In this document: positions 26,114 through 34,777 of the stretch, piece after piece
How the letters are laid out: the number at the start of each line of letters is the position of its first letter
Numbering within the stretch: the stretch's first letter is position 1
Assembly: GCA_026645415.1 (NCBI GenBank)
Contig: JAPEVH010000007.1
Location: 1 to 64,000 of the forward strand
Source: Candidatus Electronema sp.
GTDB lineage: Bacteria > Desulfobacterota > Desulfobulbia > Desulfobulbales > Desulfobulbaceae
Direction of reading: 5' to 3'
DNA length: 64,000 nucleotides
The notes under the pieces: generated by a model
Seen by the model: the letters and a program-made list of their open reading frames with translations, nothing else
Databases searched by the model: none
What the model was told of the DNA's origin: nothing
Program-made: the position numbers and the translations under genes

Positions 26114-28208
26114 ATTTTTTTTGTTCTGCAAGCCAATCATTAGCATATTGCCGGAGCAGAGAATAGTTAAGAGCCTTGGAAGGTATGTCCGATGATTGCT
26201 CATTGAGAATCTTAATTAACTCAGGCCAAGTGATTTGTGAGAGTATATTCTGTATGGCTTGATCTGCTTTAACAGGGTTGCCAGCCAGAAGGCTCGTTTC
26301 TATAAAGCAGAGCAAGCCTGGGACAACTGGTACGCCTAGTATTTCTGCTAGGTGCATATAGAGGGAAGATTTATCCATAACGCCCATCCGAGCGTAGACA
26401 AGGGCAAAATTAAGCAGTGTCTTGCGATATTCCTCAGACTTCATATCAGAATGCGCAAAAACTTGCTGTAAAACAGCCACCCCTTCTTTAACGCGTTTTA
26501 GAGCAATAAGCATCTCTCCATATTGCTGGATGTATACTCCTTTTTCAGACTTGACCTGAGTAAGACCGGCCATAACCTCTAACGCCTCTTGTTTTTGTCC
26601 TGTTATCCATAACGTATCAGCTTTTCTTGATAAAACACCGGCGACTTGTTCCCCGTAAACTTTCTCGTGAGGGACTGCAAGAGCCTGATCGTAAAAGGTT
26701 AAGGCTTTTCCATAGTTCCCGGAACGAAACATAATATTTCCCAAGCTGTCGTAGGCTATCAGTCTCGTCTTCTGAGGGTTTGGAGAGTACTTGTCCAACG
26801 ACAGCCAGTAGAGTTCAAATGCCTTTTTTAGGTTATCTTGAGACAAATAACCATGAGCAAGGTTTATATACGAACGGCTATGACCGGGTGCTTTTTCTAA
26901 AGAGTCTGTCCAAAGACTTTGTTCGGTCATCCAGACTTTGTTTCTCGCCATAGTTCCAAGCAGCAGGAAGACAATCAGCAGAATAGTTGCGATAGAGATT
27001 AAAAACTGGACAAGTCTGCTGTTGCGTTGGAGAAGCATGCTCACAAGTGCTGCAAGAGGAAGAAACAAAAAGAACGAGGGGAGGTAATTTCGATGTTCAA
27101 AGATTAACTCAAGATTAAGAAAAGTTGATTCGACAGTATGGTTGAGAAGGAAAAAGAGAATTGCAAAAGAAAAAAGTGGATAACTTCTGCAATATAAGAA
27201 TGATAAAACAATAAGCAAAACAAGGAAGCTGATAGAAGGTATGGTGGTCAGAGGAGTCAACAATGAACTCGATAGTTGAATATCATGAGTTATGGAAAGC
27301 CGGAAAGGTGCTGGATAAAAAATTTGGCTCAGATAAAAAATAATAATCCTCGGCTGAGTCAGCAGCCGTTGTCCGGAAGTAAAACTTCGATTTGGATCTG
27401 GCGTGAAAATGTTAAGAAAGAATTTAGGTCCTGCTAAAATCATAGTAAAACATAAGACAAACAGTAGTCCAAGCAGCAGTAATAGTATGTTCTGTTTGGA
27501 GGCTCTAAATTCTTCTTTGAAGAAGATGAGTTCAATTAGCACAATAGAAGCAGGAAAAAGAACGGCGTTTTCTTTAGAACCAAGAGCTAATAAAAAAGCT
27601 ATGAATGCAGAGCAATAATATCCTATTCTTTTTCTTTTTTTATGAGGTGGAAGTTGTCTTGCTTGAAGATAACAGCATATACCGATAATAGTGAACATGG
27701 CCGCTAGGCAGGCCATCCTTTGGACAATATAGGTTATCGCCTGAGTCTGTATCGGATTAAGAGCCCAGAAGAGCGCGGCCAGTGCGGCGATGAAATAACG
27801 GCTTTCGTCGTATCTGCTGCTAAACTTGGGAGACGTGAGCAACAGCAGACAGGATTTGTAGAGAAAGACCGCTGTCAGAAAATGGATGAGAAAGTTTATC
27901 AAATGATAGCCAAATACCCTATCCTGATTAAAGAACCAATTTAAGGCAAAGCTAAGGTTGCTGACAGGCCGAAGCAACGTTCCTTCGCGTTCAGGGTAGG
28001 CAAAAAAAGTCCGTTTCAGCGCGCTGGGTGTTAGTTCGGTTAGGTGTAGAGGAGAATTATCGAGAATATTGGCAGAATCATCAAAATGCCACTCCGCCTG
28101 AAAGGAGGGAAAATAAGCAATCAACAACAGAAAAAAAAGAACAAGATAAAATGTAGTCGTTTCTGTGAGAAACTGTACCCTTGAATGGTTTTCCTGTTCT
28201 TTGTTCAT
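26088..28208 (-). CDS. TPR-containing GT-C membrane protein, TMTC/O-mannosyltransferase-like (paralogue 2)
   Basis: A 706-residue protein. The first 430 residues are polytopic, with WHFDDSANILDN in the first periplasmic loop; the DD pair is the catalytic signature of GT-C enzymes. RPVSNLSFALNWF and YHLINFLIHFLTAVFLY follow, as in bacterial relatives of TMTC proteins. The C-terminal 260 residues are TPR helices (KAFELYWLSLDKYSP, YGKALTFYDQALAVP). It is a tandem paralogue of the gene upstream, which it overlaps by four bases (ATGA), so translation is probably coupled. By family it would transfer a lipid-linked sugar to an exported protein. The TPR part may select the substrate. The pilin is the nearest candidate. 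Confidence 0.75.
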   Translation of the reverse strand: MNKEQENHSRVQFLTETTTFYLVLFFLLLIAYFPSFQAEWHFDDSANILDNSPLHLTELTPSALKRTFFAYPEREGTLLRPVSNLSFALNWFFNQDRVFGYHLINFLIHFLTAVFLYKSCLLLLTSPKFSSRYDESRYFIAALAALFWALNPIQTQAITYIVQRMACLAAMFTIIGICCYLQARQLPPHKKRKRIGYYCSAFIAFLLALGSKENAVLFPASIVLIELIFFKEEFRASKQNILLLLLGLLFVLCFTMILAGPKFFLNIFTPDPNRSFTSGQRLLTQPRIIIFYLSQIFYPAPFRLSITHDIQLSSSLLTPLTTIPSISFLVLLIVLSFLYCRSYPLFSFAILFFLLNHTVESTFLNLELIFEHRNYLPSFFLFLPLAALVSMLLQRNSRLVQFLISIATILLIVFLLLGTMARNKVWMTEQSLWTDSLEKAPGHSRSYINLAHGYLSQDNLKKAFELYWLSLDKYSPNPQKTRLIAYDSLGNIMFRSGNYGKALTFYDQALAVPHEKVYGEQVAGVLSRKADTLWITGQKQEALEVMAGLTQVKSEKGVYIQQYGEMLIALKRVKEGVAVLQQVFAHSDMKSEEYRKTLLNFALVYARMGVMDKSSLYMHLAEILGVPVVPGLLCFIETSLLAGNPVKADQAIQNILSQITWPELIKILNEQSSDIPSKALNYSLLRQYANDWLAEQKKYEKSKILL

Positions 28209-30271
28209 GACTTCTTCTTCTCCATCTGGCTGGATAACAAAATAGAAAAATCGAGTATAGCCTGTCGGAGTAATTGTGTTTCTACCGGTATTTGAAAAGC
28301 ATCCTTTCGAGCTGCATCCAGTTCTTCCATAAGATGAATCAAAGGAACGGTTTGGACTAACTGGTTCAAAAGAACAGCAGCCTGCTGTTTTGCACCGATC
28401 AAGAGTAAATTTTCAATCTGTAGTAATTGGGCAACAGGCTCATTCTGTTGAATAGCCCAATCAAGCAGTTGAGCCGCTCGATCATGGTATCCCATCATTA
28501 TTAACGCCTTGGCCTGTCCTGCTGTAATCAGCGATAACGTTGAGTAAAATTGACGGGCTTGGTGATAGGTAGCAAGACTTTCGACGGTTTTTTTCTGCCG
28601 TAGAAAAACAGAGGCTTTAAGCAGCAGCAGGTTGGGATCTGCCTTTTTTGCGTATCGTTCACTAATGACTGCAAGAGCTTCGTCATAGTGTTTCAGTTCG
28701 ACAAGTGTAGCTATCAGTTTTTCGGCTGCTGCCGTATAGTCATTACGCAGAGAATACGCCTGCTGAAAATATTCCGCTGCTTTTTCAAGGCTGCCCTGTT
28801 CATAGGCAATTGTACCTCTCAGATTGAGCGCGATTGGCATAGTTGTGTTGACAGAGGCTTCGCTTCCTGCAAGTTGTTCCGCCTGTTCACACAGCACAAG
28901 AGCCTCTTTGTATTTTTTTTGCTCAACATTCCAGCCTGCAAGATTGAGCTTTGCCCGTGCATCGTGTGGTGCCTTGAGAACGGCATCTTGATTCAGAGTG
29001 CCCTCATTTTTCCACGTTTTATTCCGTTCAACAGTGGAGAGACCGGATTGAAGCAAAAAAATTATACAGGCTGTAGCAACGACAGGTATCTCCCATTTTT
29101 TTTTGCTTATTGCTTCAACAATAAAATCGGCAATCGGCAGAAAAAGGAAGAGAGAGGGGAGCAGATTTCTGTGTTCAAAAATCAGTTCTAAAGGAAGGAT
29201 TGTTGATTCAACCAGATGGTTGAGAAAATAGTAAAGGATTGCTAAGGAAAGGAGCGGCCTTTTGTGTACCTGTAGAAAAGCGAAGAGGATGAGTCCAATG
29301 CAGCAGGCAATGGCGGGTAAAGTCTGCCAAGGTGAGAACAGCGAGGTGGATAAAATTATATCATGGGCTACGGAAAGCCTTGAAGCAGTCGGATAAAAAA
29401 TTTGAGACAGATAAAAAAGCAGGATGCGAGGCTCTGTTAGGATTCGCTCGAAGAAGGTAAAATTTCTGTGTCCGTAATTGTTGACCTGAGCAGCAATAAA
29501 ATTCCAGCTAATAAAAACTGTTCCGACAATAACGACACAAGAAAGGATAAAAAATATCTTTCTTTTCTTTTGAGCAATCAACAGAATTTTTTGAAATAGA
29601 AGGAAAAAAATGCCTTCAATCAGCAAAAGGGAGGGTAACAGAAGAACGGTATTTTCCTTGCTACCCAGAGCGAGCAAAATACAACAAATACAACAGAGGA
29701 ACATTATGATCCGCTGAGTTTTATTGTTAGCGGTTCTTGTACGAAGATAGAAAAAAATTGCACTGATAGAAAAAAATGCCGCAAATTGGGCCATACGCTG
29801 GACGATATACGTTACAGCCGATGTGTGGATAGGGGCGCAAAGCCATAATGTGGCAGTCAGTAGAGCTATGTCAGCTTTTTGTTCTTCTGAGTGGAACTGT
29901 TGTTTGGATGCAGGAGTATTGAGCAGAAGAAGGTTGCTTAGATACAGCATCACTCCTGTGAGAAGATGAAGAAAAATGTCAATAATATGATAACCAGTTG
30001 GATTATCATTACTCAAAAACCAATTAAGTGCAAAACTAAAATTGACAACAGGTCGATACAATCTGCCCGTTGATTCAGGATGGGCGAAAAAGGTTTTGAA
30101 GAGTGTTTCAGGGAAAAGATCTGCTATATGAAGAGGTGCATTGTGAAGAATATTTCCAGAATCATCGAGGTGCCAACCGTTATGCAGAATATTGCTGTAT
30201 AGTAGGATACAGAAAGAAAAAAGTAAGAATAAATGAAAAAAAAGATAATTTCGTTGAATAGGTGAAGGCAT
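28205..30271 (-). CDS. TPR-containing GT-C membrane protein, TMTC/O-mannosyltransferase-like (paralogue 1)
   Basis: A 688-residue protein with the same architecture as its downstream neighbour. It has WHLDDSGNILHN with the GT-C acidic pair, RPVVNFSFALNWFLS, about ten helices, ELIFEHRNLLPSLFLFLP, then TPR repeats from about residue 430 (YKEALVLCEQAEQL, LEKAAEYFQQAYSL). Identity between the two paralogues is strongest in the periplasmic loops and the EHRN block, which points to a shared mechanism and diverged TPRs. It begins 59 bp after pilA, behind a hairpin terminator, so some transcript probably reads through from the pilA promoter. Confidence 0.75.
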   Translation of the reverse strand: MPSPIQRNYLFFHLFLLFSFCILLYSNILHNGWHLDDSGNILHNAPLHIADLFPETLFKTFFAHPESTGRLYRPVVNFSFALNWFLSNDNPTGYHIIDIFLHLLTGVMLYLSNLLLLNTPASKQQFHSEEQKADIALLTATLWLCAPIHTSAVTYIVQRMAQFAAFFSISAIFFYLRTRTANNKTQRIIMFLCCICCILLALGSKENTVLLLPSLLLIEGIFFLLFQKILLIAQKKRKIFFILSCVVIVGTVFISWNFIAAQVNNYGHRNFTFFERILTEPRILLFYLSQIFYPTASRLSVAHDIILSTSLFSPWQTLPAIACCIGLILFAFLQVHKRPLLSLAILYYFLNHLVESTILPLELIFEHRNLLPSLFLFLPIADFIVEAISKKKWEIPVVATACIIFLLQSGLSTVERNKTWKNEGTLNQDAVLKAPHDARAKLNLAGWNVEQKKYKEALVLCEQAEQLAGSEASVNTTMPIALNLRGTIAYEQGSLEKAAEYFQQAYSLRNDYTAAAEKLIATLVELKHYDEALAVISERYAKKADPNLLLLKASVFLRQKKTVESLATYHQARQFYSTLSLITAGQAKALIMMGYHDRAAQLLDWAIQQNEPVAQLLQIENLLLIGAKQQAAVLLNQLVQTVPLIHLMEELDAARKDAFQIPVETQLLRQAILDFSILLSSQMEKKKS

Positions 30272-30278
30272 AATAAAA

Positions 30279-30312
30279 AGATAAAACCTACCTTGATAAG
30301 GTAGGTTTTATT
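30279..30312 (-). terminator. Terminator/attenuator between pilA and the downstream glycosyltransferase genes
   Basis: AAAACCTACCTT (30283-30294) and AAGGTAGGTTTT (30298-30309) form a perfect 12-bp stem with a 4-nt loop. On the minus strand it is followed by ATCTTTTTATTA. It would keep pilin mRNA abundant while passing a little transcript onward. Confidence 0.85.
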
Positions 30313-30329
30313 ATTGTTACGGAATCAAA

Positions 30330-30794
30330 TTACAGAGTCTTGAAGTAGCTGTTTGCGGCGCCGTTAGCAGCCTGGGTCCAGTGCAGATCGCCAGATCGTA
30401 CCTTAAGAGGGCAGTTACCAGCACCTTCCTCTACAAAGAGACGATAGTTAGAACCTGCTTGATCCGCTCCCGCGGCAGTCGAAGAAGCGGATAAAAGCAA
30501 AGTGTTCGCTGTGATACCTCTACCGACAGTGATATACGGCCGCGCGCCACCAGACCCCGCAGTAAAAGTAATACCAGCTGTTATGTTAGCAGGGTTGGCA
30601 AAATAATCTGCTAAAGCTCCACCAATGGCATTAACATCGTTGACTGTTGCGGTACAGTACGATTTGTTCTTGTACTCAATAAAGTTCGGAATCGCTACTG
30701 CTGCCAAAATACCGATGATGGCGATAACGATCATCAACTCGATCAAGGTGAAGCCTTTCTCATTGGCCAGCATTCTTAATTTATTTATCTTCAT
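30330..30794 (-). CDS. pilA: Type IV major pilin
   Basis: A 154-residue prepilin. The leader is 14 residues, ending NEKG, and cleavage gives a mature protein of 140 residues starting FTLIELMIVIAIIGILAAVA with Glu5. There are two cysteines, mature Cys33 and Cys114, which could form the usual pilin disulfide. The mature chain has 13 aromatics, and the Ser/Thr-rich middle (LLLSASSTAAG) offers possible O-glycosylation sites. GGAGG precedes the ATG. A sigma-54 promoter lies upstream at 30876-30891. It heads the minus-strand run of modification genes and is divergent from a PilS/PilR-like pair. The protein polymerises into the pilus after prepilin peptidase cleavage. Confidence 0.95.
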   Translation of the reverse strand: MKINKLRMLANEKGFTLIELMIVIAIIGILAAVAIPNFIEYKNKSYCTATVNDVNAIGGALADYFANPANITAGITFTAGSGGARPYITVGRGITANTLLLSASSTAAGADQAGSNYRLFVEEGAGNCPLKVRSGDLHWTQAANGAANSYFKTL

Positions 30795-30875
30795 GGTGTT
30801 CCTCCATTCGAGAGTGTTGGTTGTCGGAGGCAGGTAGTTGGTTCCATCTGCCGACCTATCTTTTACTTGGATAGA

Positions 30876-30891
30876 AGCAAAGTGTATGCCA
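30876..30891 (-). promoter_or_regulatory. Sigma-54 promoter of pilA
   Basis: On the minus strand TGGCATACACTTTGCT has GG and GC exactly 11 bases apart (-24/-12 spacing). Transcription would start near 30865, giving a leader of about 70 nt. Control by the adjacent NtrC-type regulator is expected. Confidence 0.82.
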
Positions 30892-31099
30892 ACTCCACAT
30901 AGATGCCATGTAAAAAAATATTTCCTTTATGTTGTTAGCAAGTTGAAGAGAAAAGACAGGGACTCTTCAGAGCATTTTTAACTGTTATAGTTTTTTATTG
31001 GGTGACGAAAAAAGTCACCCAGTGCCATTTTTTGTCACCCACCATTCTTTTCTCTTTTTCCTATTTCTGCGGCCGTTACTATGCTATCTTTGGATTATC

Positions 31100-32569
31100 A
31101 TGAAGATACGATTGACATTGACTATAGCGGCTCTACTTCTTATTTCGATGTTATTGGTCAATCTTGTGTTGATGCTGCTTTGGCAGCGGAATGCTGTCCA
31201 GCGCGAAGCAAAACATGATCTAGCTCTTCTTACCCATCTTCAACAAAGAATACAACAGACGGGTGCTACTTTTTTTCCTTGCGCAGTGTTCGATATAGAA
31301 GCAAAAGATTGCCAACTAGCTATCCTGTTTCAGGGAAAAGGGGAAAATAGTAATCTGCCGCCTCTCATGGTCTCCGCATTAAAGCAATCTATATCTGGCT
31401 CACCGATTAGCCATTCTTCATTTTCTTTAGCTGGTATACTGAAGGGCACCCCGCCACTCTTAGCTAGTGCACAACCACTCGTACAACGAGAAAAAATAAT
31501 TGGCGCAGTAGGAATTATTCGTCCACTCAACTCAGTTCTTCAGGAACTCTGGCAAGCAGAAAAAATGGTTCTCATCTATATTGTCTTCAATCTGCTGGTT
31601 TTAGGGACGATTAGTTTTTTTCGTATAAATAGCTTAATTATTCGACCAATAGAACGATTAGTCGAATTGGCAGGGCAATATGATAATCGAGAGATGACTT
31701 GGTTTGCTTCTGATGATTCTGGCAGTGAATTCCAGCGGCTATCAAACAGCCTTGATAAAATGATGGTTAGAATAGAGAGTAATCGGAAAATATTGCGAAA
31801 AACTGTAACTGAACTAGAACAGGCTAATCAGCGGTTGCAAGAACAACAAAAAGAGATGATCCAGACTGAGAGATTAGCAGCAACAGGTCGGCTAGCAGCA
31901 GGGCTGGCGCATGAAATTGGCAATCCACTAGCTGTCGTTCAAGGTTATATTGATTTGTTAATGAGAGGTTGTCAAGAGCAGGAACAGAGAGATTTTCTTC
32001 AGCGCTCTGATAAAGAGCTGCAACGAGTCAACCAGCTCATTCGGCAATTACTTGATTGTGCTAGGATATCAAAAGGCAAACCTAAACTGGTTTCTTTACA
32101 TGAAATTCTCAATTCAGTGGCTGAGATGGTACAGGTTCAGAAGATTTTTCAGCAAATCAGAATAATAACTAATCTGGAGGCAAAACAAGACAAAATTTAC
32201 GCTGATCCAGATCAAATTAGGCAAGTTTTGCTCAACTGTCTCTTGAATAGCGCAGATGCGATACATAGTGCCGGACAACCTACAGGGATTATTATGCTAT
32301 CAACCGTTCTGTTAAAACCGAATTTGTTTTGTGTTCGCATCAAAGATAACGGTACTGGCATTGCACAGGAAGATTTACTGGCAGTGTTTGACCCTTTTTA
32401 TACGACCAAGGAAACAGGGCAAGGTACTGGTTTAGGGCTGTCAGTTTCTCGCTCTATAGTAGAGTCAGCAGGTGGTTCCATTAAGATAGAAAGCCGAATA
32501 GGACAGGGGAGTATAGTCACTATTTGTCTCCCCATGTCTAGGAAAGGAGAAAACGATGACAACAACTAA
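31100..32569 (+). CDS. Sensor histidine kinase, PilS/ZraS-like
   Basis: A kinase of 489 residues from ATG 31100; the frame extends upstream to 30998 but without a better start. Two membrane helices (about 4-26 and 155-176) flank a periplasmic sensor domain containing two cysteines (FFPCAVFDIEAKDCQ). HAMP and a coiled coil follow, then HisKA with LAHEIGNP (His271) and an ATPase domain with NCLLNSADAI, DNGTGI and GQGTGLGLSVS. It overlaps the next gene, a sigma-54 activator, by 14 bp. Position between pilA and the minor pilin operon, both with sigma-54 promoters, suggests it controls pili, although the topology differs from the six-helix PilS of Pseudomonas. Confidence 0.88.
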   Translation: MKIRLTLTIAALLLISMLLVNLVLMLLWQRNAVQREAKHDLALLTHLQQRIQQTGATFFPCAVFDIEAKDCQLAILFQGKGENSNLPPLMVSALKQSISGSPISHSSFSLAGILKGTPPLLASAQPLVQREKIIGAVGIIRPLNSVLQELWQAEKMVLIYIVFNLLVLGTISFFRINSLIIRPIERLVELAGQYDNREMTWFASDDSGSEFQRLSNSLDKMMVRIESNRKILRKTVTELEQANQRLQEQQKEMIQTERLAATGRLAAGLAHEIGNPLAVVQGYIDLLMRGCQEQEQRDFLQRSDKELQRVNQLIRQLLDCARISKGKPKLVSLHEILNSVAEMVQVQKIFQQIRIITNLEAKQDKIYADPDQIRQVLLNCLLNSADAIHSAGQPTGIIMLSTVLLKPNLFCVRIKDNGTGIAQEDLLAVFDPFYTTKETGQGTGLGLSVSRSIVESAGGSIKIESRIGQGSIVTICLPMSRKGENDDNN

Positions 32570-33971
32570 CCTAAAGTTGGTTCTAGTTATTGACGATGAA
32601 GAGAATATGCGGCACATGCTGTCCTATTTACTCAAGAGCGAAGGCTATGCGGTTGAAGTCGCCGCTAACGGCCAAGCAGGACTGGAGTTGCTAGAAAATA
32701 GTGCCATTGATTTTGTTCTCTGTGATATTAGAATGCCAAAAATGGATGGGGTAGCCTTTCTTAAAGCTGTAGCTAAGGTCAAACATTCGGCAGTAATTAT
32801 TATGATGTCCGCCTACGGTACAGTAGATACAGCTATCGAGGCACTTAAACAAGGAGCTTATGATTTTATTTCCAAGCCGTTCAAAAACGATGAAATTATT
32901 CTTACCTTAAAAAAGGCTGAAGAGCGCGAGCGACTGAGGAAAGAAAATATTCTTTTAAAAAAAAGATTGGCTGGATTAGAGAAAAAGGCTGGTTTTGGAG
33001 GGATAATCAGCAAGAGCAAAGTCATGGATGCGGTTTTGTTGTTAGCCGACAAAGTGGCTCAACACAGCACCACCGTGCTGATTACTGGAGAATCTGGTAC
33101 AGGAAAAGAATTGATTGCTCGCGGTATCCATGAGCGAAGCCCTAGGGCGATAAAACCTTTTTTGGCGGTCAACTGCGGAAGTATTCCAGAAAATTTGTTA
33201 GAGAGCGAATTGTTCGGCCATGTTCGAGGAGCTTTTACAGGTGCAGATCAAGATCGAAAAGGTCTATTTGAAGAGGCAGATAACGGAACTCTCTTTCTTG
33301 ATGAAATTGGTGAGTTACCTCTGTCCATGCAAGTTAAACTTTTGCGTGTTCTTCAGGAGCAAGAAATTCGGCGATTGGGGGCAACTGCTAGTCGGAAGGT
33401 GGATGTACGGATCATTGCGGCTACCGCCCGTAATCTAGCTAAAGAAGTACAGGAAGGTAGCTTCCGTGAAGATTTATTTTATCGTCTCAATGTAGTAAAT
33501 ATTCACTTGCCACCGTTACGGGAAAGGCTTTCTGATATTCCATTGCTTTCTGAATATTTTATTGATAAATTTTCAGCTAGTATGAATCGATCTGACGTTG
33601 AAGGTTTAGCACCAAAGGCTTTACAGGGCCTTCTTGTCTATTCTTGGCCGGGCAATATCCGAGAGTTAGAAAATGTACTAGAGCGCGCTATATTATTAAC
33701 TGAAGAAAGGCTGATTCAGCCAGAAAATTTGCCGGAGATGCTTGTCGGACGTAAAGAAGGGGAACATCCTCTCAGCCTCCTGCTTGATATTTCCTCCATA
33801 AAAAAAGGAAGGGAAATTATTGATCAATGGTTGATTGAGCGGGCGATGGTGGCTACTGCTGGTAACAAAAGTCGAGCAGCAGAATTGCTAGAAATTAGCT
33901 ATCCTTTTCTTTTAAGTAAATTGAAGCAATATGGTGGTGAAAGTAGCGAGATAAAGGAAGATGAAATGTAA
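32556..33971 (+). CDS. pilR: NtrC-family sigma-54-dependent response regulator, PilR-like
   Basis: A 471-residue regulator. The receiver domain has the acidic pair DDEE near residue 14 and phosphoacceptor Asp57 (VLCDIRMPKMDG). The AAA+ domain has Walker A GESGTGKE, the sigma-54-contacting GAFTGA loop, Walker B GTLFLDEIGELP and the arginine finger block FREDLFYRLNV. The C-terminal helix-turn-helix is NKSRAAELLEISYPFLLSKL. It presumably activates the two sigma-54 promoters at 30876 and 34113. The symbol rests on context as well as sequence; a ZraR-like role is the alternative. Confidence 0.85.
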   Translation: MTTTNLKLVLVIDDEENMRHMLSYLLKSEGYAVEVAANGQAGLELLENSAIDFVLCDIRMPKMDGVAFLKAVAKVKHSAVIIMMSAYGTVDTAIEALKQGAYDFISKPFKNDEIILTLKKAEERERLRKENILLKKRLAGLEKKAGFGGIISKSKVMDAVLLLADKVAQHSTTVLITGESGTGKELIARGIHERSPRAIKPFLAVNCGSIPENLLESELFGHVRGAFTGADQDRKGLFEEADNGTLFLDEIGELPLSMQVKLLRVLQEQEIRRLGATASRKVDVRIIAATARNLAKEVQEGSFREDLFYRLNVVNIHLPPLRERLSDIPLLSEYFIDKFSASMNRSDVEGLAPKALQGLLVYSWPGNIRELENVLERAILLTEERLIQPENLPEMLVGRKEGEHPLSLLLDISSIKKGREIIDQWLIERAMVATAGNKSRAAELLEISYPFLLSKLKQYGGESSEIKEDEM

Positions 33972-34047
33972 TTTTTTTTTATATTCCAACTGTCCATTGT
34001 AAACTTTTTTTACACCGCAAGAGTCGCTCTATATAAAAAAAGCATTC

Positions 34048-34094
34048 GCGCTTCAAGCTAATATCTATTAATTACAAAAAGTTGCGCTTTAAGC
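34048..34094. promoter_or_regulatory. Direct repeat upstream of the minor pilin operon, possible activator sites
   Basis: GCGCTTCAAGC (34048-34058) and GCGCTTTAAGC (34084-34094) differ at one base and are 36 bp apart. They lie just upstream of the sigma-54 promoter. Activator binding is inference. Confidence 0.4.
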
Positions 34095-34112
34095 GTCAGG
34101 CTTTATATCTAC

Positions 34113-34128
34113 AGGCATATTTTTTGCT
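34113..34128 (+). promoter_or_regulatory. Sigma-54 promoter of the minor pilin operon
   Basis: AGGCATATTTTTTGCT keeps GG and GC at -24/-12 spacing and resembles the pilA promoter closely. A start near 34139 gives a leader of about 28 nt to the ATG at 34167. Confidence 0.72.
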
Positions 34129-34166
34129 TTCAAGATTAGCAGAAATAATTTAATCGGAATAAAATC

Positions 34167-34748
34167 ATGATCAGAATATTAAAAAAATACACAAGAGATA
34201 GATCAGGTTTTTCTTTTGCAGAATTGATGGTAGTTATCGCCTTAATTGGAATTTTATCAGCTATAGCTCTTCCAAGCTTCTTACGTGGCTTGCCAGAAAA
34301 ACGCTTGAAGAATGCAGCCAGAAATCTTTATGCGGATATGCAGCGCGCGAGGATGCTGGCAGTGCAACAAAACAGATCTATTCCTGTTCGATTTAATCTT
34401 TCTGGCAATTTTTATTATTTTGATGAGAGTAATAAAACAGACCCAGGATATGAAAAATGGGATAACGATGAATTTAGGAGAGATTTATCAGAGGCTGGTG
34501 CTGTGAGCTTTGGATTTGGAAAAGCCACAAAGAACTGGGACAACGACCCTCTGCCAACCTCACCTGCCCCTGATGAGACTGCCTCTCCTCTTAATGATAG
34601 AATTACATTTGGTTCTACTGGGACAGCCAGCTCTCGATCAGTTTTTCTGCAAAATGAAAATAAAAATGTATGCTATGCTATAACCGTAACCAATTATGGA
34701 TTCGTAAACATACGAATGTTTAACGGAACTGTCTGGGACAAAGATTAA
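34167..34748 (+). CDS. fimT: Minor pilin, FimT/GspH-like
   Basis: A 193-residue prepilin whose leader ends DRSG; the mature N terminus FSFAELMVVIALIGILSAIALPSF has Glu5. The conserved block RNLYADMQRARMLAVQQNRSIPVRF is the GspH/FimT signature. It is first in the operon fimT-pilW-pilV-pilX-pilY1. Such pilins form the pilus tip initiation complex with PilY1. Confidence 0.85.
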   Translation: MIRILKKYTRDRSGFSFAELMVVIALIGILSAIALPSFLRGLPEKRLKNAARNLYADMQRARMLAVQQNRSIPVRFNLSGNFYYFDESNKTDPGYEKWDNDEFRRDLSEAGAVSFGFGKATKNWDNDPLPTSPAPDETASPLNDRITFGSTGTASSRSVFLQNENKNVCYAITVTNYGFVNIRMFNGTVWDKD

Positions 34749-34777
34749 AGCTAATCTCTAGTTTTGATGAAAATATT

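Noticed and set aside
26114-26203. Upstream start for the VKOR-DsbA gene
   Set aside because: The extra 30 residues overlap the preceding gene and add nothing resembling the family.
30330-30794. PilA as a conductive short e-pilin
   Set aside because: The mature pilin is 140 residues with a normal globular part. The 13 aromatics are suggestive but not evidence of conductivity.
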